From assembly GCA_964006375.1 (NCBI GenBank), contig OZ023265.1:13751993-13815992 (forward strand): a DNA stretch of 64,000 bases, in the 5' to 3' direction. Positions 51,688-63,095 of this stretch are shown piece by piece. The position numbers and the translations under genes are program-made. The notes beneath the pieces were generated by a model. The model searched no databases. It saw only the letters and a list, made by a program, of their open reading frames with translations, and had not been told where the DNA came from. The stretch comes from Tillus elongatus. Lineage: Eukaryota > Arthropoda > Insecta > Coleoptera > Cleridae. The stretch's first letter is position 1. The number at the start of each line of letters is the position of its first letter.

Positions 51688-51961
51688 AAGCACTGTAACT
51701 AATTACAAAAGCAAGGCCAAAGCATCAAAACAGCGAAAAATCTGCCACAAAGACATGCAAAAAATAACAATGCAAAAACCATCTTTAAATTACATGTAAC
51801 TCCACGAGAACATTTCCGCTTTTAAAACATTCAAAGCAAGTCTTGAAAATGTACAAAAAAGTGTCCTTAAGGTTAAAAAACTAAAAAAGCTTTGAAAAAT
51901 TCGCGTGTAACAAAATGGACATCTAACCCCATTTTTTCACGTTAGAATGTTCTTAGTGCTT

Positions 51962-52005
51962 ACTCCTGAAGATGCTGGGGACCCCGAGCGAAATATATCG
52001 AGTTT
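51962..52005 (+). ncRNA. Hammerhead-like motif, H4 right arm
   Basis: Plus strand: ACTC, CTGAAGA, T, GCTGGGG-A-CCCCGAGC, GAAA, TATATC, GAGT. Stem I is ACTC/GAGT (four pairs). Stem II is long with one mismatch. GAAATATATC gives the short stem III A-U/U-A with C as the cleavage base. Core residues intact apart from the one extra base shared with H1. Confidence 0.5.
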
Positions 52006-52065
52006 TTAGTACAGAGTGACTTTCTTTAAAATATAGCCTTCTTTTTGGTCGTAACTGCCCTTAAA

Positions 52066-52335
<270 letters not shown>

Positions 52336-53204
52336 AAAATAACTATGTATTCAGGTTCCTGTAATTAATTGAGTTTTAATTTTATATTCGACGTATATTT
52401 TGTTACTAATTAGAAATTCGAATCGCACCACATAATTGTTTATCGTTAGATTACAGTGTTCATCATAATATATTCAAAATCATGCATATGACGCGTTTAC
52501 AAATCTTTTACGTCATTATGTTTACTAGTTATCCCTTTTTTTTACAAATAATATCCCCATCGCAATTAATTAAGCATGCAAATCAGTTTATAAATTAATA
52601 TATTCACGACTGATAACAATCAACAATATAGATGCAAGTACCACCCTTGCATTTTATGAGTTTACAGTGATTTATCATAATTTGCGTTCATGAATTCAAG
52701 CTCATGGCGTAGAGCCGTCCTTGGGAATCCCCACACGTCAAAACAACGTCATTGAGAAAGTAATGAAGGGAAAGTTGATTGAAGAGCACCACATAAATTG
52801 TGTCATTCATGACCTACCACGTGTATATCAGTTATTAAATATTCATTGCAGACATATGCTATCAAAACAAACATGAATACATCCGCTTTTTCCTGATGAC
52901 AAAGCTCGTGGCATGTCACGGCAGATCCGTTTACAAAGCTTGACACGTTTGCAATAACAGATCATCATTGTTTTGATCGTTTCCGGTTGCTGGCCATGAG
53001 ATACTTCTGTTGATCGGAAAATGGTGACGGTCTGCATTACGTTTTTAAAATTCATTAGAAAAATAAGAGAGCATGTGAAAGTTTACATTATTTATATGAG
53101 TTAACGAAGCAAAAATACAGGTGTTACTGAATTGAAGCAATTTGGAGTTGGATTGAGCTGAATGCTGAGGGCAGAAAATTAAACTGAACATCTATAAAAA
53201 TATA
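52336..53204. other. Unassigned
   Basis: The segment 52690-53060 is less AT-rich but has no recognised domain. Confidence 0.4.
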
Positions 53205-53325
53205 AGAACCTCGGTGGTTCAGGGGTAATAACCTGTGCCTCTGAACCGAAGGGTACTGGGTTCGATCCCAGAGTACTCCCTTCATTTTTTCAGTACAAAC
53301 TGTAACATTAACATTAACCAAGGTT
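53205..53325 (+). mobile_element. tRNA-derived SINE, head only
   Basis: AGAACCTCGGTGGTTCAGGG, then CCTGTGCCTCTGAACCGAAG, GGTTCGATCCC (B box) and TTTTTTCAGTACAAACTG. It stops at ~53325 where R body sequence (TTTTCTGGAAATATTGTAG) begins; no tail or target duplication seen. Same family as 2054-2393. Confidence 0.85.
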
Positions 53326-53792
53326 GAATTTTCTGGAAATATTGTAGTAAAATGAAGGAAAACCACGGTTGAAGCTAAGACTTCAGGCTTTGCAAAACAG
53401 TCTTCTTGAGACATTTTCCTTCTCTAGCTCGTATTAGTTTCAGGTTGTTTGCCTAAATGTTGCCCATTTTGACGTTTTAAATAGAGACTTTGGCGTTTTG
53501 CGGAAAACCCCATTTTCTTTAAATGCCTATAACTTTTTTGTCTTTCAACCTACAGAGCTAGATTTTGGTACGTAATTTACCTACAATGATATAAAAGTTC
53601 GAACCAAATTTGGTTGCCCTTACTTTGTTACTTCCGGAGATATACATTTTTTTCTAAAAAGAAACACCAAATTTTCCAGGAAAACCAGGGCCGATTTTCC
53701 TGGCTAACGAACTTGTCCAAGCCACTTGCGAAAGGAAGGTATTTGCTAAATTTAGTCAAAATCGGCTCCTTGTTTTTTGAGTTATCGGTGTG

Positions 53793-53890
<98 letters not shown>

Positions 53891-54010
53891 TGAGACTAAC
53901 CCCGGATATCTGTTCTAGGTGGCCTGATTAGCGCTCTTTTGAAGAAATGTTTTCAAATTCAAAAGTCGTGAGCGCATTAGTGAATTTTTTTTAAAGAAAA
54001 TTCACTGAAA
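53326..54010 (-). mobile_element. R body, (TA)n, head
   Basis: AGTAAAATGAAGGAAAACCA, TTGCCTAAATGTTGCCCATT, CCGATTTTCCTGGCTAACGA, GAGTTATCGGTGTGATACAT, TA 53797-53887, then the head to the hairpin AGTGAATTTT / AAAATTCACT at ~53979-54010. Confidence 0.82.
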
Positions 54011-54429
54011 AATTCAGGACGCAGCAAATGTGTTATGGTATGCACAATAAGCCAAAGGCTGCAGTGCTTTCGGGACGGCGGAGTCGCGGACAAGCCCTGA
54101 GGGAGGAATAAAAGTGCGTTATGGTAGTGAAATGCTTTAGATTGGAATAACAAAATTTTCTATAAGCTTAAAAAGTCGAATTATGGTACGTAGGAAGGTG
54201 TTTCCCAAGGCAACATATATACCAAATTTTATTAAAATAGCTTTGTAATTTCGAAGAAAAAATATTTTTTTAAATAAAACTCAAAATTTTCACGGAAAAC
54301 CTTGTCCGATTTTCCTAGCTAACGAACTCGTTCAAGCCATTAATAAAAGAAAGGTACTTGCCGAGTTTCATCAAAATCAGTTAATTATTTTTTGAGTTAT
54401 CGGTTGGATACATACATACATACATACAT

Positions 54430-54512
<83 letters not shown>
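54011..54512 (-). mobile_element. R copy back to back, carrying a micro-insertion
   Basis: TTCAGGACGCAGCAAATGTG begins the R2-type end. It is interrupted at 54041-54112, resumes GTGCGTTATGGTAGTGAAAT and continues to GAGTTATCGGTTGGATACAT and the TA tract 54433-54512, with a CATACATACATACA lead-in. The head is missing. Confidence 0.8.
54041..54112 (+). mobile_element. ~72-bp insertion with 9-12 bp target duplication
   Basis: GC-rich sequence starting TGCACAATAAGCCAAAGGCT, with GGGACGGCGGAGTCGCGG and ending GGGAGGAATAAAA. It is bounded by GTTATGGTA on both sides (12 bp with one C/T mismatch). It looks like a 5'-truncated retroposed piece; the source is unknown. Confidence 0.7.
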
Positions 54513-54515
<3 letters not shown>

Positions 54516-54600
54516 GACTCTCAATTTTCCGGGATGGCCGGTAATATACTTTTCTGGTTAATCGATTTCCCGCTTAAGCCGCAAACTGCCGATTTTCACA
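54513..54600 (+). repeat. Possible pogo/Tigger-like terminal sequence
   Basis: ATAGACTCTCAATTTTCCGG, GATGGCCGGTAATATACTT, GGTTAATCGATTTCCCGC resemble the NNAGACTCTCNATTATCCGG / GGTTAATCGAG ends of pogo-group elements. It follows TA directly, as expected for a TA target. No transposase or second end found. Confidence 0.4.
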
Positions 54601-54671
54601 TATAAAAACACGACAAAATCCTCCATGGCATGTGTTTGGAAAATAAATAAAAAAGAATAATCTACACTGAC

Positions 54672-55015
54672 GTGTGTGTGTGTGTGTGTGTGTGTGTTTT
54701 GTTTCTTTAAGGTCGGCCTATTTCCGCGACTATGGCCAATCACCGAGAGAGCAGTTTCACTTTACTATCCTGGAATTTTTGCCGAACCACTGCCTTTCTG
54801 CAAGCAGGGTAGAGATTTTTAACGTTCCCAACATCGCATAGACACGGGACCGACAGCTATACGCCCCCTCCGAAGGTCGGAACGTGCAGACATTCAACTT
54901 GCTCAAATACAATGCCAGAACTTTGGTTGATGTTAATGTTACAGTTTGTACTGAAAAAGTGAAAGAAGAACCCTGGAATCGAACCCACTACCTTTCGGTT
55001 CTGAACCACTAAAGC
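54672..55015 (-). mobile_element. tRNA-derived SINE with (CA)n tail and 11-bp target duplication
   Basis: Same family as 2054-2393. The minus-strand head is worn (TAGTGGTTCAGAACCGAAAG; ~20 bases are missing between A-box and body), the B box is GGTTCGATTCC, and the body words are shared. The 3' tail is a (CA)n run (TG on + at 54672-54697) after AAAGAAACAAAA. Flanks TCTACACTGAC at 54661-54671 and 55016-55026 are identical. Confidence 0.9.
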
Positions 55016-55026
55016 TCTACACTGAC

Positions 55027-56499
55027 AGGTATAACGGCTACCTTATTTTCACCTCTGTCAGTTTATCCCCCTGGCAAGGGTGAGTTTTACCCCTGAAACT
55101 TTAAATATAGAAGGGTTTTTGAGTGACAGATTATTTTGGAGATAATCAAAGTATCTTTTTGAAAAGTATCAGCTTTTGTAAATCAGTGGAGTAGTTTTTG
55201 AGTAAACGTATTTCAAAATGTTGTCAGCCAAACAAAACAAACAAGTTTCTTTCATTATTTTTTTTAGTAGCTTGACAGTATACTAACGTATTAAAAAATC
55301 GAAATGTTGGCTTCCAGCTTCCATGCAAGAATACAAGTTTTGTTCAAAGCGGTTTTAAAGATTGCGAAAAATTTTGGGTGAATTGAATGAACGCATTCTG
55401 GTAGTGTGGTGAAAATCTGATTTTTCAGGTGGCCTCACAAAAAAGTGTTTTAAATCTGCCGACCTGGCAGGTTATTCTATTGCTCATATTCGCCCAATCC
55501 ATTTGCAGTATCAGAAAATATTAAGAGAATCATGCAAAAATCTGAGATACAATAACTTTTTAACAACAATATTTGAAAGCCATACTTTGAAAATTATACT
55601 CCACTGGACGTAGCTATGAAACGAGTCAAAATAATACATGGAAAAGATTATGGATTTGATAAATATTCAATTTAAAACCATCGCTACCGCAAAATACACA
55701 CATGCACACATTTAAGGAAGAGGGGAAAAGACAAAACCAAGAGAAACCTTCTACAAAACCTGGCTTATTGATGGACGAAATGAAAAGAACTGCTAGATAT
55801 AGAGAGTCATCTTGCGACGACAACGAGACTCGTCTTTCAATTGTGAGGCTTATAAACTCCACAGAAATATCAACAACTTTTCAACCAATAATGGTCAATA
55901 AAGTAAATGTAATCCACTCTTATGACATAACACATCTCTGAGATTCCATCTTTCCCTTGTAAACAAGTTGTTAAGCTCAGATTTATGACTAAATAAAGAT
56001 CCTTTAACAGGCCTGAAAATCTAGAAGTAGGTACAATTAATAGTATCAACAATTCGCGATGTTATAATTAGAAGGGCATTGACCTTTAATCACACTGGAC
56101 GCCGGCGTCGCCAATTATGCTATCACTCGTCTACAAGCAGAGATCACATTGTTAAAAGAGCGCCTCGTTAAATATCATATAAACACATTATATACATGTT
56201 TATATGACAAGATTTCAGCTTTTTGTACTCCTTTTTTACTGAACCTCTATATCTTCGGATTTACGACTTGGCAATATTTTCTGGCATTGATAACGATAAT
56301 GAACTTTCGTTGGAATGTTGTGTATTAACGTAAAAAATCATTCTCAAGCAAATTTAAATACATCTAGTTCAAGTTTGCTTAAAGTCGTTGCTCTCTTTGA
56401 ATTGGAATATATTAAATCTGTTAAATACATCAAGAAAGTATTGTGTTTTCTTCCTGTAACTCTCTATCGATAACTAATTGTTCCTAACACTTTTTTAGC
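55027..56499. other. Unassigned intron DNA
   Basis: The + strand frame at 55702-55941 (79 codons, charged) has no recognised domain and no splice or start context I can support. Nothing else. Confidence 0.4.
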
Positions 56500-56705
56500 T
56501 CCTAATTAATGCGTTTCGAAATTGGCTTGTGGAAGAGGCTTAATAACAACACCACAGTAGACAAACCTCTCACCCTTAGACGTGCGCGGGAAAGTTTACA
56601 CACACCTCAAGATCGTAAACTGTCTAAATTCGGAACTCGAACCTACGACTTCATAGTCCGAACTCCTCAGGTTACTTGCCCGGCGAACTCGGCTATTCGG
56701 CCTGT
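56500..56705 (-). mobile_element. Second type of tRNA-derived SINE head
   Basis: Minus strand from 56705: GAATAGCCGAGTTCGCCGGG (A box TRGYNNARNNGG), CTGAGGAGTTCGGACTATGA, AGTCGTAGGTTCGAGTTCC (B box GGTTCGAGTTCC). It differs from the SINE at 2054. The body continues towards 56500, but no tail or target duplication was found. Confidence 0.6.
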
Positions 56706-56713
56706 TATAGTAT

Positions 56714-56715
<2 letters not shown>

Positions 56716-56808
<93 letters not shown>
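56716..56808. repeat. (TA)n tract at a LINE 3' end
   Basis: TA tract lying directly after the 3' terminus of the minus-strand LINE (TGTGTTCTTGAAAT then TA). This is a context different from the R tracts. Confidence 0.95.
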
Positions 56809-56810
<2 letters not shown>

Positions 56811-57905
56811 CAAGAACACACCACGAGGGCTTACAGCCTAAATACTATGGTACAGTGGATGTCGACAAGGAGGAAAGAGACAACTTGTTAATTCTGGACT
56901 TGAAGATTTGGAGGTTCGGAGGAGAAAGAAAAATATGTGCCGGCAAGGAACTTGGAAGTCCTCGGGACAAAAGAGCGGGCATAACAAGATGTTTTATGTC
57001 TGGCGACCTGGACAGTAAAGGGTGCATTCGCTCTCTTCCCCTGGTAGATCTGTTAGGGGCAGTAGGTGGAGGAACTATGGAAGAAAGCTCCTCTGAGCAG
57101 TGCCCGTAGAGATATCTATAAAAGAGAAAGAGAGAGAGAGAGAGGTCACCAACGGCACGTCGGTGGGCAAGGGATGGCAGCCGGAAGAGGAAACCTAATT
57201 TCTTAGCAGCCGCTTCTGCAATTGATATGACATGTTGGTGCCAATTAAGATTTCGATCCACAGAAATGCCAACAAGAGAAAAGGACTCATTACTTTGAAT
57301 AACTTGGTTGTTAATTGTGATGGGTCTAGGGCTGGTGTATCTCTTATTTGGTGGGGTTGAATTGTACAAGATTTCTACTTCCACTGTCTTATATTTTTTG
57401 GAGATCCACGGAGACAGAACCATCCATGAGTCTGCGATCCTCATCCAATTGGGCTAAAGAGACAGGCTTAGAATATTGTATATTTGACTGGAGGGTGCTG
57501 TCGTCCGCGTAACTGTGTACCGGGTTGGATGTGCTAGAGAGGAGGTCATTGATGTGGAGAAGAAACAAAGTAGGGTCTAAAGCTGAACCTTAAGGAACTC
57601 CTGCATTCATTGGATGCAGTTTAGATAAAGGGCCATCCACGACAACAGAAATGCTTCGGTTGTAGAGGAAATTTGCTGTCCAGGTACATAGTTTTGGTGG
57701 TAGGCCATAGGCCGAAAGTTTATTAAGCAGCGCTGCGTGCCAGACCTGGTCGAATGCTTTGGATATGTCTAGAGCGACAATCTGGGATTCACCGTGTAGT
57801 TCCATAGACTTGTTCCAAGAATGGGTGACAAAGGAAAGGAAGTCGGCAGTCGATCTGCGCTGACGGAATCCATACTGCCTGTCGTGGATTAAACTGTGTC
57901 AACCA
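56809..57905 (-). mobile_element. LINE 3' half (jockey/CR1 group), inactive, internal deletion
   Basis: Reverse orientation, sister of 46288-47475. Frames give ESQIVALDISKAFDQVWHAA, VVVDGPLSKLHPMNAGVP, a stop (TAA for CAA of the PQG motif at ~57592), DPTLFLLHINDLLS, YADDSTLQSNIQ, SPRPITINNQVIQS, SLVGISVDRNLNWHQH and AEAAAKKLGFLFRLPS. About 170 bp present in the sister copy (after KKLG) is deleted at ~57180. A short AG repeat lies at 57122-57146. The 3' end at 56809 meets a (TA)n tract. YADD is intact, but stops and deletion make it inactive. Confidence 0.88.
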
Positions 57906-58269
57906 TTTGCGGTGGTTTCGAATAAGCATAAACTATGTAACTATTAGAGATTACGAACACGTTAGGCAGAACGCGTTATGAAAAAAATATAAGTCTCTGG
58001 AACACAGCAGAAAAAACCCATTCAGGTCCCTTGTCAAAATGAGTGTATGTAAGAATACCATCATAAAGCGTACATATGTTTATATTATTTCAGTTTTTGA
58101 GACAGGCATACAAATGCATTAATCCAGAGAAAAAAACAAACACTTCTGAAGCCGGAGCAGAAATCTCAACATCTGTATTTGACATAAAAATATTGGATTA
58201 TTGTAAATTATCGCTTCTAACATTCACACTTCACAAATTAAAAAAATGCCTGGCAAAATTCAGGGTTGT
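57906..58269. other. Unassigned
   Basis: May include more LINE 5' sequence just after 57905; not confirmed. Confidence 0.35.
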
Positions 58270-58399
58270 TTTAGCGAATTTTAATGAAAAAAAATTCGCT
58301 TATAGCGATAAACTTTTGTATGTAGTTATCCGAGCGATAACTCAAAAAATACTAAACTGATTCCAATCAAACTTGGCATAAATCTCTTTTGGGCGAAAA
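58270..58399 (+). repeat. Diverged R head and boundary without TA
   Basis: The hairpin AGCGAATTTT / AAAATTCGCT (58273-58299) is followed by GTTATCCGAGCGATAACTCA, AAAAATACTAAACTGATTCC, the right side of the usual TA position. The tract and most of the head are absent. Confidence 0.6.
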
Positions 58400-59575
58400 C
58401 AGAGGCCGAGTTCGTTAATCAGCCTTTATTCTCAAGTATTTCCGGTGGAAAATCGGGGAAAACTTTTTGAAAACGCTATATTTTTGTAAGTATCAGAGTA
58501 ACTGGAACGAGATTTTACACGTGGCTAGAAATAGTGCAAATAAACCTATGTTGTGAATTTTAAGTAATCTGGTATACAATATTTAGATTTTTTGCAAATT
58601 AAAAATAAAATCCCAAAGACATGCGTTGAAACGACCTAGTGGTTAAGGTCCAATGCCTGACAGACAGAGTAGTTAACTGCCACGCGTAGATTGATTCATA
58701 CAACAGATACAAACCAAACTAAATATATACCAGGCATAAAACGTACTACCCGAACCAACAATCGTAAAATATCGGCCGCAATTATGGAAAATGACAGACG
58801 ACATGAAATTAAAAATTTGCCCAGTGATTGTTATCTAATTGGGGGGATTCAATCAATTTTTAAAATACACTACATTTGTAGCTTTATGAACGGCCATAAA
58901 TACAGTTTTAGCGCAGCATAGATATATTATGCTGTCGCATAATATAGTAGAAATGTAAACAAATTGAAGTCAAGTCTATAAAAATGATTCTAAAATAGTT
59001 TATTTTATCTTTAAACTTAAAGATAAGACATCATATAAGACCGAAGCAATCCTTGATTGTGTTTCAATGGTAATTCTACTAATTCTGTAATTAATTGCTA
59101 CGTTTACTTTCATATACTACCCCGGGCATGAAGCCTGTGTCAAGTATCATGTAGACAACGTTACTTGACGTATTAGCAGACAGCGTATTCGAAGCGTGCT
59201 AGACTGTTACGCAGAAGGTTGCATGATCGAATCCTGCTCGATAAATGTATATTTTTTCATGTTTTATTTTGACATTTGGAGAAACATTAGCGCACATATT
59301 TCATAAGTTTTGAACAAGTTCTCATTTTTGTTTAAAACGCCTGAACAAGTCTGTCACTTTTGTGTCTGAAATTATAAGTTTCAGCAGACATTGTGTTATT
59401 GCTGATATTGATAAAATCGGTTTGATTAGGTTGACTAAATCGAAATCATAGTGGCGATTAATAAGGAAAAATAACTGCTGCGCTTATAATTTGGTAGATA
59501 ATTTACTTTTCTAAATATTAATTAAGTTTCCTTCTGGAAATCTTTTGTCTAACTTTAATGAAAATTGTAATACAA
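58400..59575 (-). mobile_element. ~1.1-kb repeat, inverse partner of 50455-51510
   Basis: Matches the reverse complement of 50455-51510 over most of its length, with extra sequence around 59400-59520 (GATTAGGTTGACTAAATCG, ATAAGGAAAAATAACTGC) that is also related to 33330-33390. tRNA-like parts lie at 58630-58705 (plus, TAGTGGTTAAGGTCC A-box type) and 59185-59250 (plus). Confidence 0.8.
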
Positions 59576-59689
59576 GTCTTTTAAAGAGATTTACACTGTC
59601 TACAGATATAGCTAAATTTAGTTCTTAAGCTTCATAGAAAATTATGTTTTGGGCATTTTTCTCAAAAGGAGTTTGAACACAAGCTTTTT

Positions 59690-59807
59690 AGTAAAATTTT
59701 TATTTAAAAAATTCACTAATAGAGAGGTATTGATGGTAAGACTTTGCAAAATTTTTTTCAAATGTGCGCGAACTAGGACCTTTAGAACCCATATCCGGGA
59801 TCAGTTT

Positions 59808-59882
<75 letters not shown>

Positions 59883-60340
59883 ATAACTCAAAAAATAATT
59901 ATCCGATTTCGATGAAACTCGGCAGGTCCCTTTGCTTTATTAATAGCTTGGATAAGTTCGTTAGCTAGGAAAATCGGACAGTGTTTTCCGGGAAAATTTT
60001 AAGTTTTCTTTCGAAAATTTTTTTTTCTCCGAAAATTACAAAGCTGTTTTAATTAAATTTAACGGATATATTTCCTGAGGAGAGACCTTACTATGTACCA
60101 AAATTTAACTTTCTAAGTTTATAGAAAATTGAGTTTTTCAAATTTTGAATTTTTTTTTTTTAATTTTTCTTCGAAAATTACAAAGTTAGGTTAATGAAAT
60201 TTGGTGAATATATTGTCTTAGGAAAGACCTTACTGCACACCAAAATAAAAAAAATTAAGTTTATTAAAAATTAAGTTATTCAAATTTGAAGCATTTAATA
60301 AAAATTCACTGCCATAACGCACTTGCTGCGCCCCGAACTT
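59690..60340 (+). mobile_element. Complete short R copy
   Basis: Head from ATTCACTAATAGAGAGG through GCGCGAACTAGGACC and CATATCCGGGATCAGTTTC, TA 59811-59879, then CCGATAACTCAAAAAATAAT, TTCGTTAGCTAGGAAAATCG, TACCAAAATTTAACTTTCTA and the end CTGCCATAACGCACTTGCTG, CGCCCCGAAC. At ~650 bp it is the best short reference for R: hairpin at one end, GGGGCGCAGCAAGTGCG at the other. Confidence 0.85.
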
Positions 60341-60515
60341 TTTTTTTATAATAGCGAGATATTGATGACAACACTTTCAAAGGCATTCTTCAAATTTGCG
60401 CGTACTGGGACCTTTTAAATCGATCTCCAAGTATTAACTTTACTAATATACCCTATAATAATAGTGTAATATTCTAAAATTCGCTACTATAACGCACTTG
60501 CTGCGTCCCGAATTT
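60341..60515 (+). mobile_element. Truncated R copy next to the last
   Basis: AGCGAGATATTGATGAC, AATTTGCGCGTACTGGGACC head pieces join directly to TTCGCTACTATAACGCACTT, GCTGCGTCCCGAA; the middle is deleted. Confidence 0.7.
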
Positions 60516-60608
60516 TTTTATAATATATCTGCAAAAAAGTTCTGTATTTCATAATATTATATGGCATTTAGATAATCTTTATCTAATTCCGTTTTCCACT
60601 TGTTCCAG

Positions 60609-60926
60609 GTTGAAGAGGTAGAAGGCCGCACGTTAGGAATCAAGCATAATTGTCAATTCAACGAAGTCTCCGTAGCAGAAAATAGCTCCTCAATTTACTC
60701 ATCATTCGATCTATTACTCAGCGAATGCCGTTCAGCTCAATCTACTCAAAAAACAAGAAAATTCTCCGTCTCCAAGATGATAGGCACTTTAATAGGCAAC
60801 ACCAATGGAAAAGTAGTCCCTAACACAGCTCAGGGAGGCACTGTCGTCGTCTGTCACAAATCAGACCTCTACAAATCTAGAGTCCTCAGACGGAGGCAGA
60901 ACTTCACGGCTACAGCGTCCCTTTGA
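60609..60926 (+). CDS. Ras-like small GTPase (RERG/RASL type), terminal exon
   Basis: Acceptor CACTTGTTCCAG ends at 60608; 105 codons and TGA at 60924-60926. It begins VEEVEGRTLGIKHNCQF then NEVSVAE, the G5 box (usual form ..C.F.E.SA.) where SAK/SAA is SVA, followed by the alpha5 region (SIYSSFDLLLSEC). The tail of ~65 residues contains KFSVSKMIGTLIG, then KSDLYKSRVLRRRQN and ends TASL. There is no CAAX box, as in RERG and several RASL proteins, so prenylation is unlikely; the basic cluster could still aid membrane or nuclear location (inference). The phase-0 junction with 41659-41915 restores the Ras register. Codon use is less AT-biased than the surrounding DNA. Confidence 0.92.
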   Translation, partial: VEEVEGRTLGIKHNCQFNEVSVAENSSSIYSSFDLLLSECRSAQSTQKTRKFSVSKMIGTLIGNTNGKVVPNTAQGGTVVVCHKSDLYKSRVLRRRQNFTATASL

Positions 60927-61340
60927 CTATCTGAAAAGCCGGCGCAGGACAGCACTGCCCGTTGAATTTGTTGGAAAGGAGTCTACTTGAACCTTGGATT
61001 TGGTTACAGGCTTCGATTTTATCATTGTTTTGGGTTTCTCAGTTTTATGAGAGCTAAACAGATGTTGGCAAGGGAGAATATGCTCCGTTTATTTTGTGTC
61101 TAATGTCCTTGAACTACATCACTGGATTTGATATAGGAAAAATTCAGATTTAGGACATCAATGTTTATGTAAATGTTGCAACATGCACTTGAGAACGATA
61201 ACAAATTGAGAACGTCAATATTTACATCGTTTTTCTCGAATTATTTATTAAAAATATCAATCGGTTTGATATATTGTTGCTTGTTTTAGTTGTAACTGTT
61301 CTCGATTGCTTGCAATATAACATCTGTTAAATAAAAAAGA
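60927..61340 (+). other. Probable 3' UTR with polyadenylation signal
   Basis: AATAAA at ~61330-61335 (GTTAAATAAAAAAGAAG) is the first canonical signal after the stop. A further AATAAA lies near 61618. No transcript data to choose between them. Confidence 0.5.
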
Positions 61341-61740
61341 AGAATTTACCCTGTTTAGGAGGAAAGTTATATCTGACATTTAGGTGTATTAAAATAATGT
61401 GACTTTTCACAATACTTACCTGAAAATTTGTAATAGTCAATATTTTCATATTTTAATTTAGTAATTTATTTATGTTGGTTTCGTTGAAAAATCTTTATAA
61501 CAAATTAGCAAGGTTTTATATTGTTATAAATTCTATTTAGAATAAGGAGCCTATTTTTATGCCTTTGAAATCGTAAAAGAAGGATGCCTATAAATTGAAC
61601 AGACAAAATATTTAGATAAATAAACAAATTGATTTATACTATTTTATTGAATGTATAGTGTATAACTGCAGTTTAGCAGAAGTTATCAACTTTGTCAAAT
61701 ACAGAATGAAAGTAAGATTTAGAATTTGAAAATCTGATCC
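61341..61740. other. Unassigned 3' flank
   Basis: AT-rich, nothing recognised. Confidence 0.4.
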
Positions 61741-61850
61741 ATTAAGTACACTGAGAGAACCAAATTCACCACAACATGTTTAAAAGATACCTGACGATTG
61801 TTTCACTAACCAGGTTAGCGTCATCAGAAGATGAATAATTCTGTCGCCAG
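61741..61850 (-). repeat. H1 arm, left of an R copy
   Basis: AAGTACACTGAGAGAACC, CACCACAACATGTTTAAAAG and the hammerhead-like core. An R copy follows immediately, and the matching right arm is at 63096-63180. Confidence 0.78.
61786..61830 (-). ncRNA. Hammerhead-like motif, well-preserved H1 copy
   Basis: Minus strand: CTT, CTGATGA, C, GCTAAC-CTG-GTTAGT, GAAAC, AATC, GTC, AGG. Stem I pairs as C-G, T.G, T-A; stem II has six pairs including one G.T. All core residues are intact except for the extra base after CTGATGA. Confidence 0.58.
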
Positions 61851-61854
61851 GTTT

Positions 61855-63090
<1,236 letters not shown>

Positions 63091-63095
63091 TTTTT

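Larger units (their letters stand above)
51588..52062. mobile_element. H4 inverted-arm element
   Basis: Arms 51588-51692 and 51952-52062 are reverse complements: GGGCAGTTGCGACCAAAAAG, AGTCACTCTGTACTAAAAAC, TCGATATTTTTCGCTCGG, GGTCCCAAGCATCTTCAG. The ~260-bp centre shows no coding motif. A TA tract starts 10 bp after the right arm. Confidence 0.85.

Noticed and set aside
55702..55941. 79-codon charged frame in the GTPase intron
   Set aside because: No domain recognised and no flanking splice sites that fit the GTPase reading frame.
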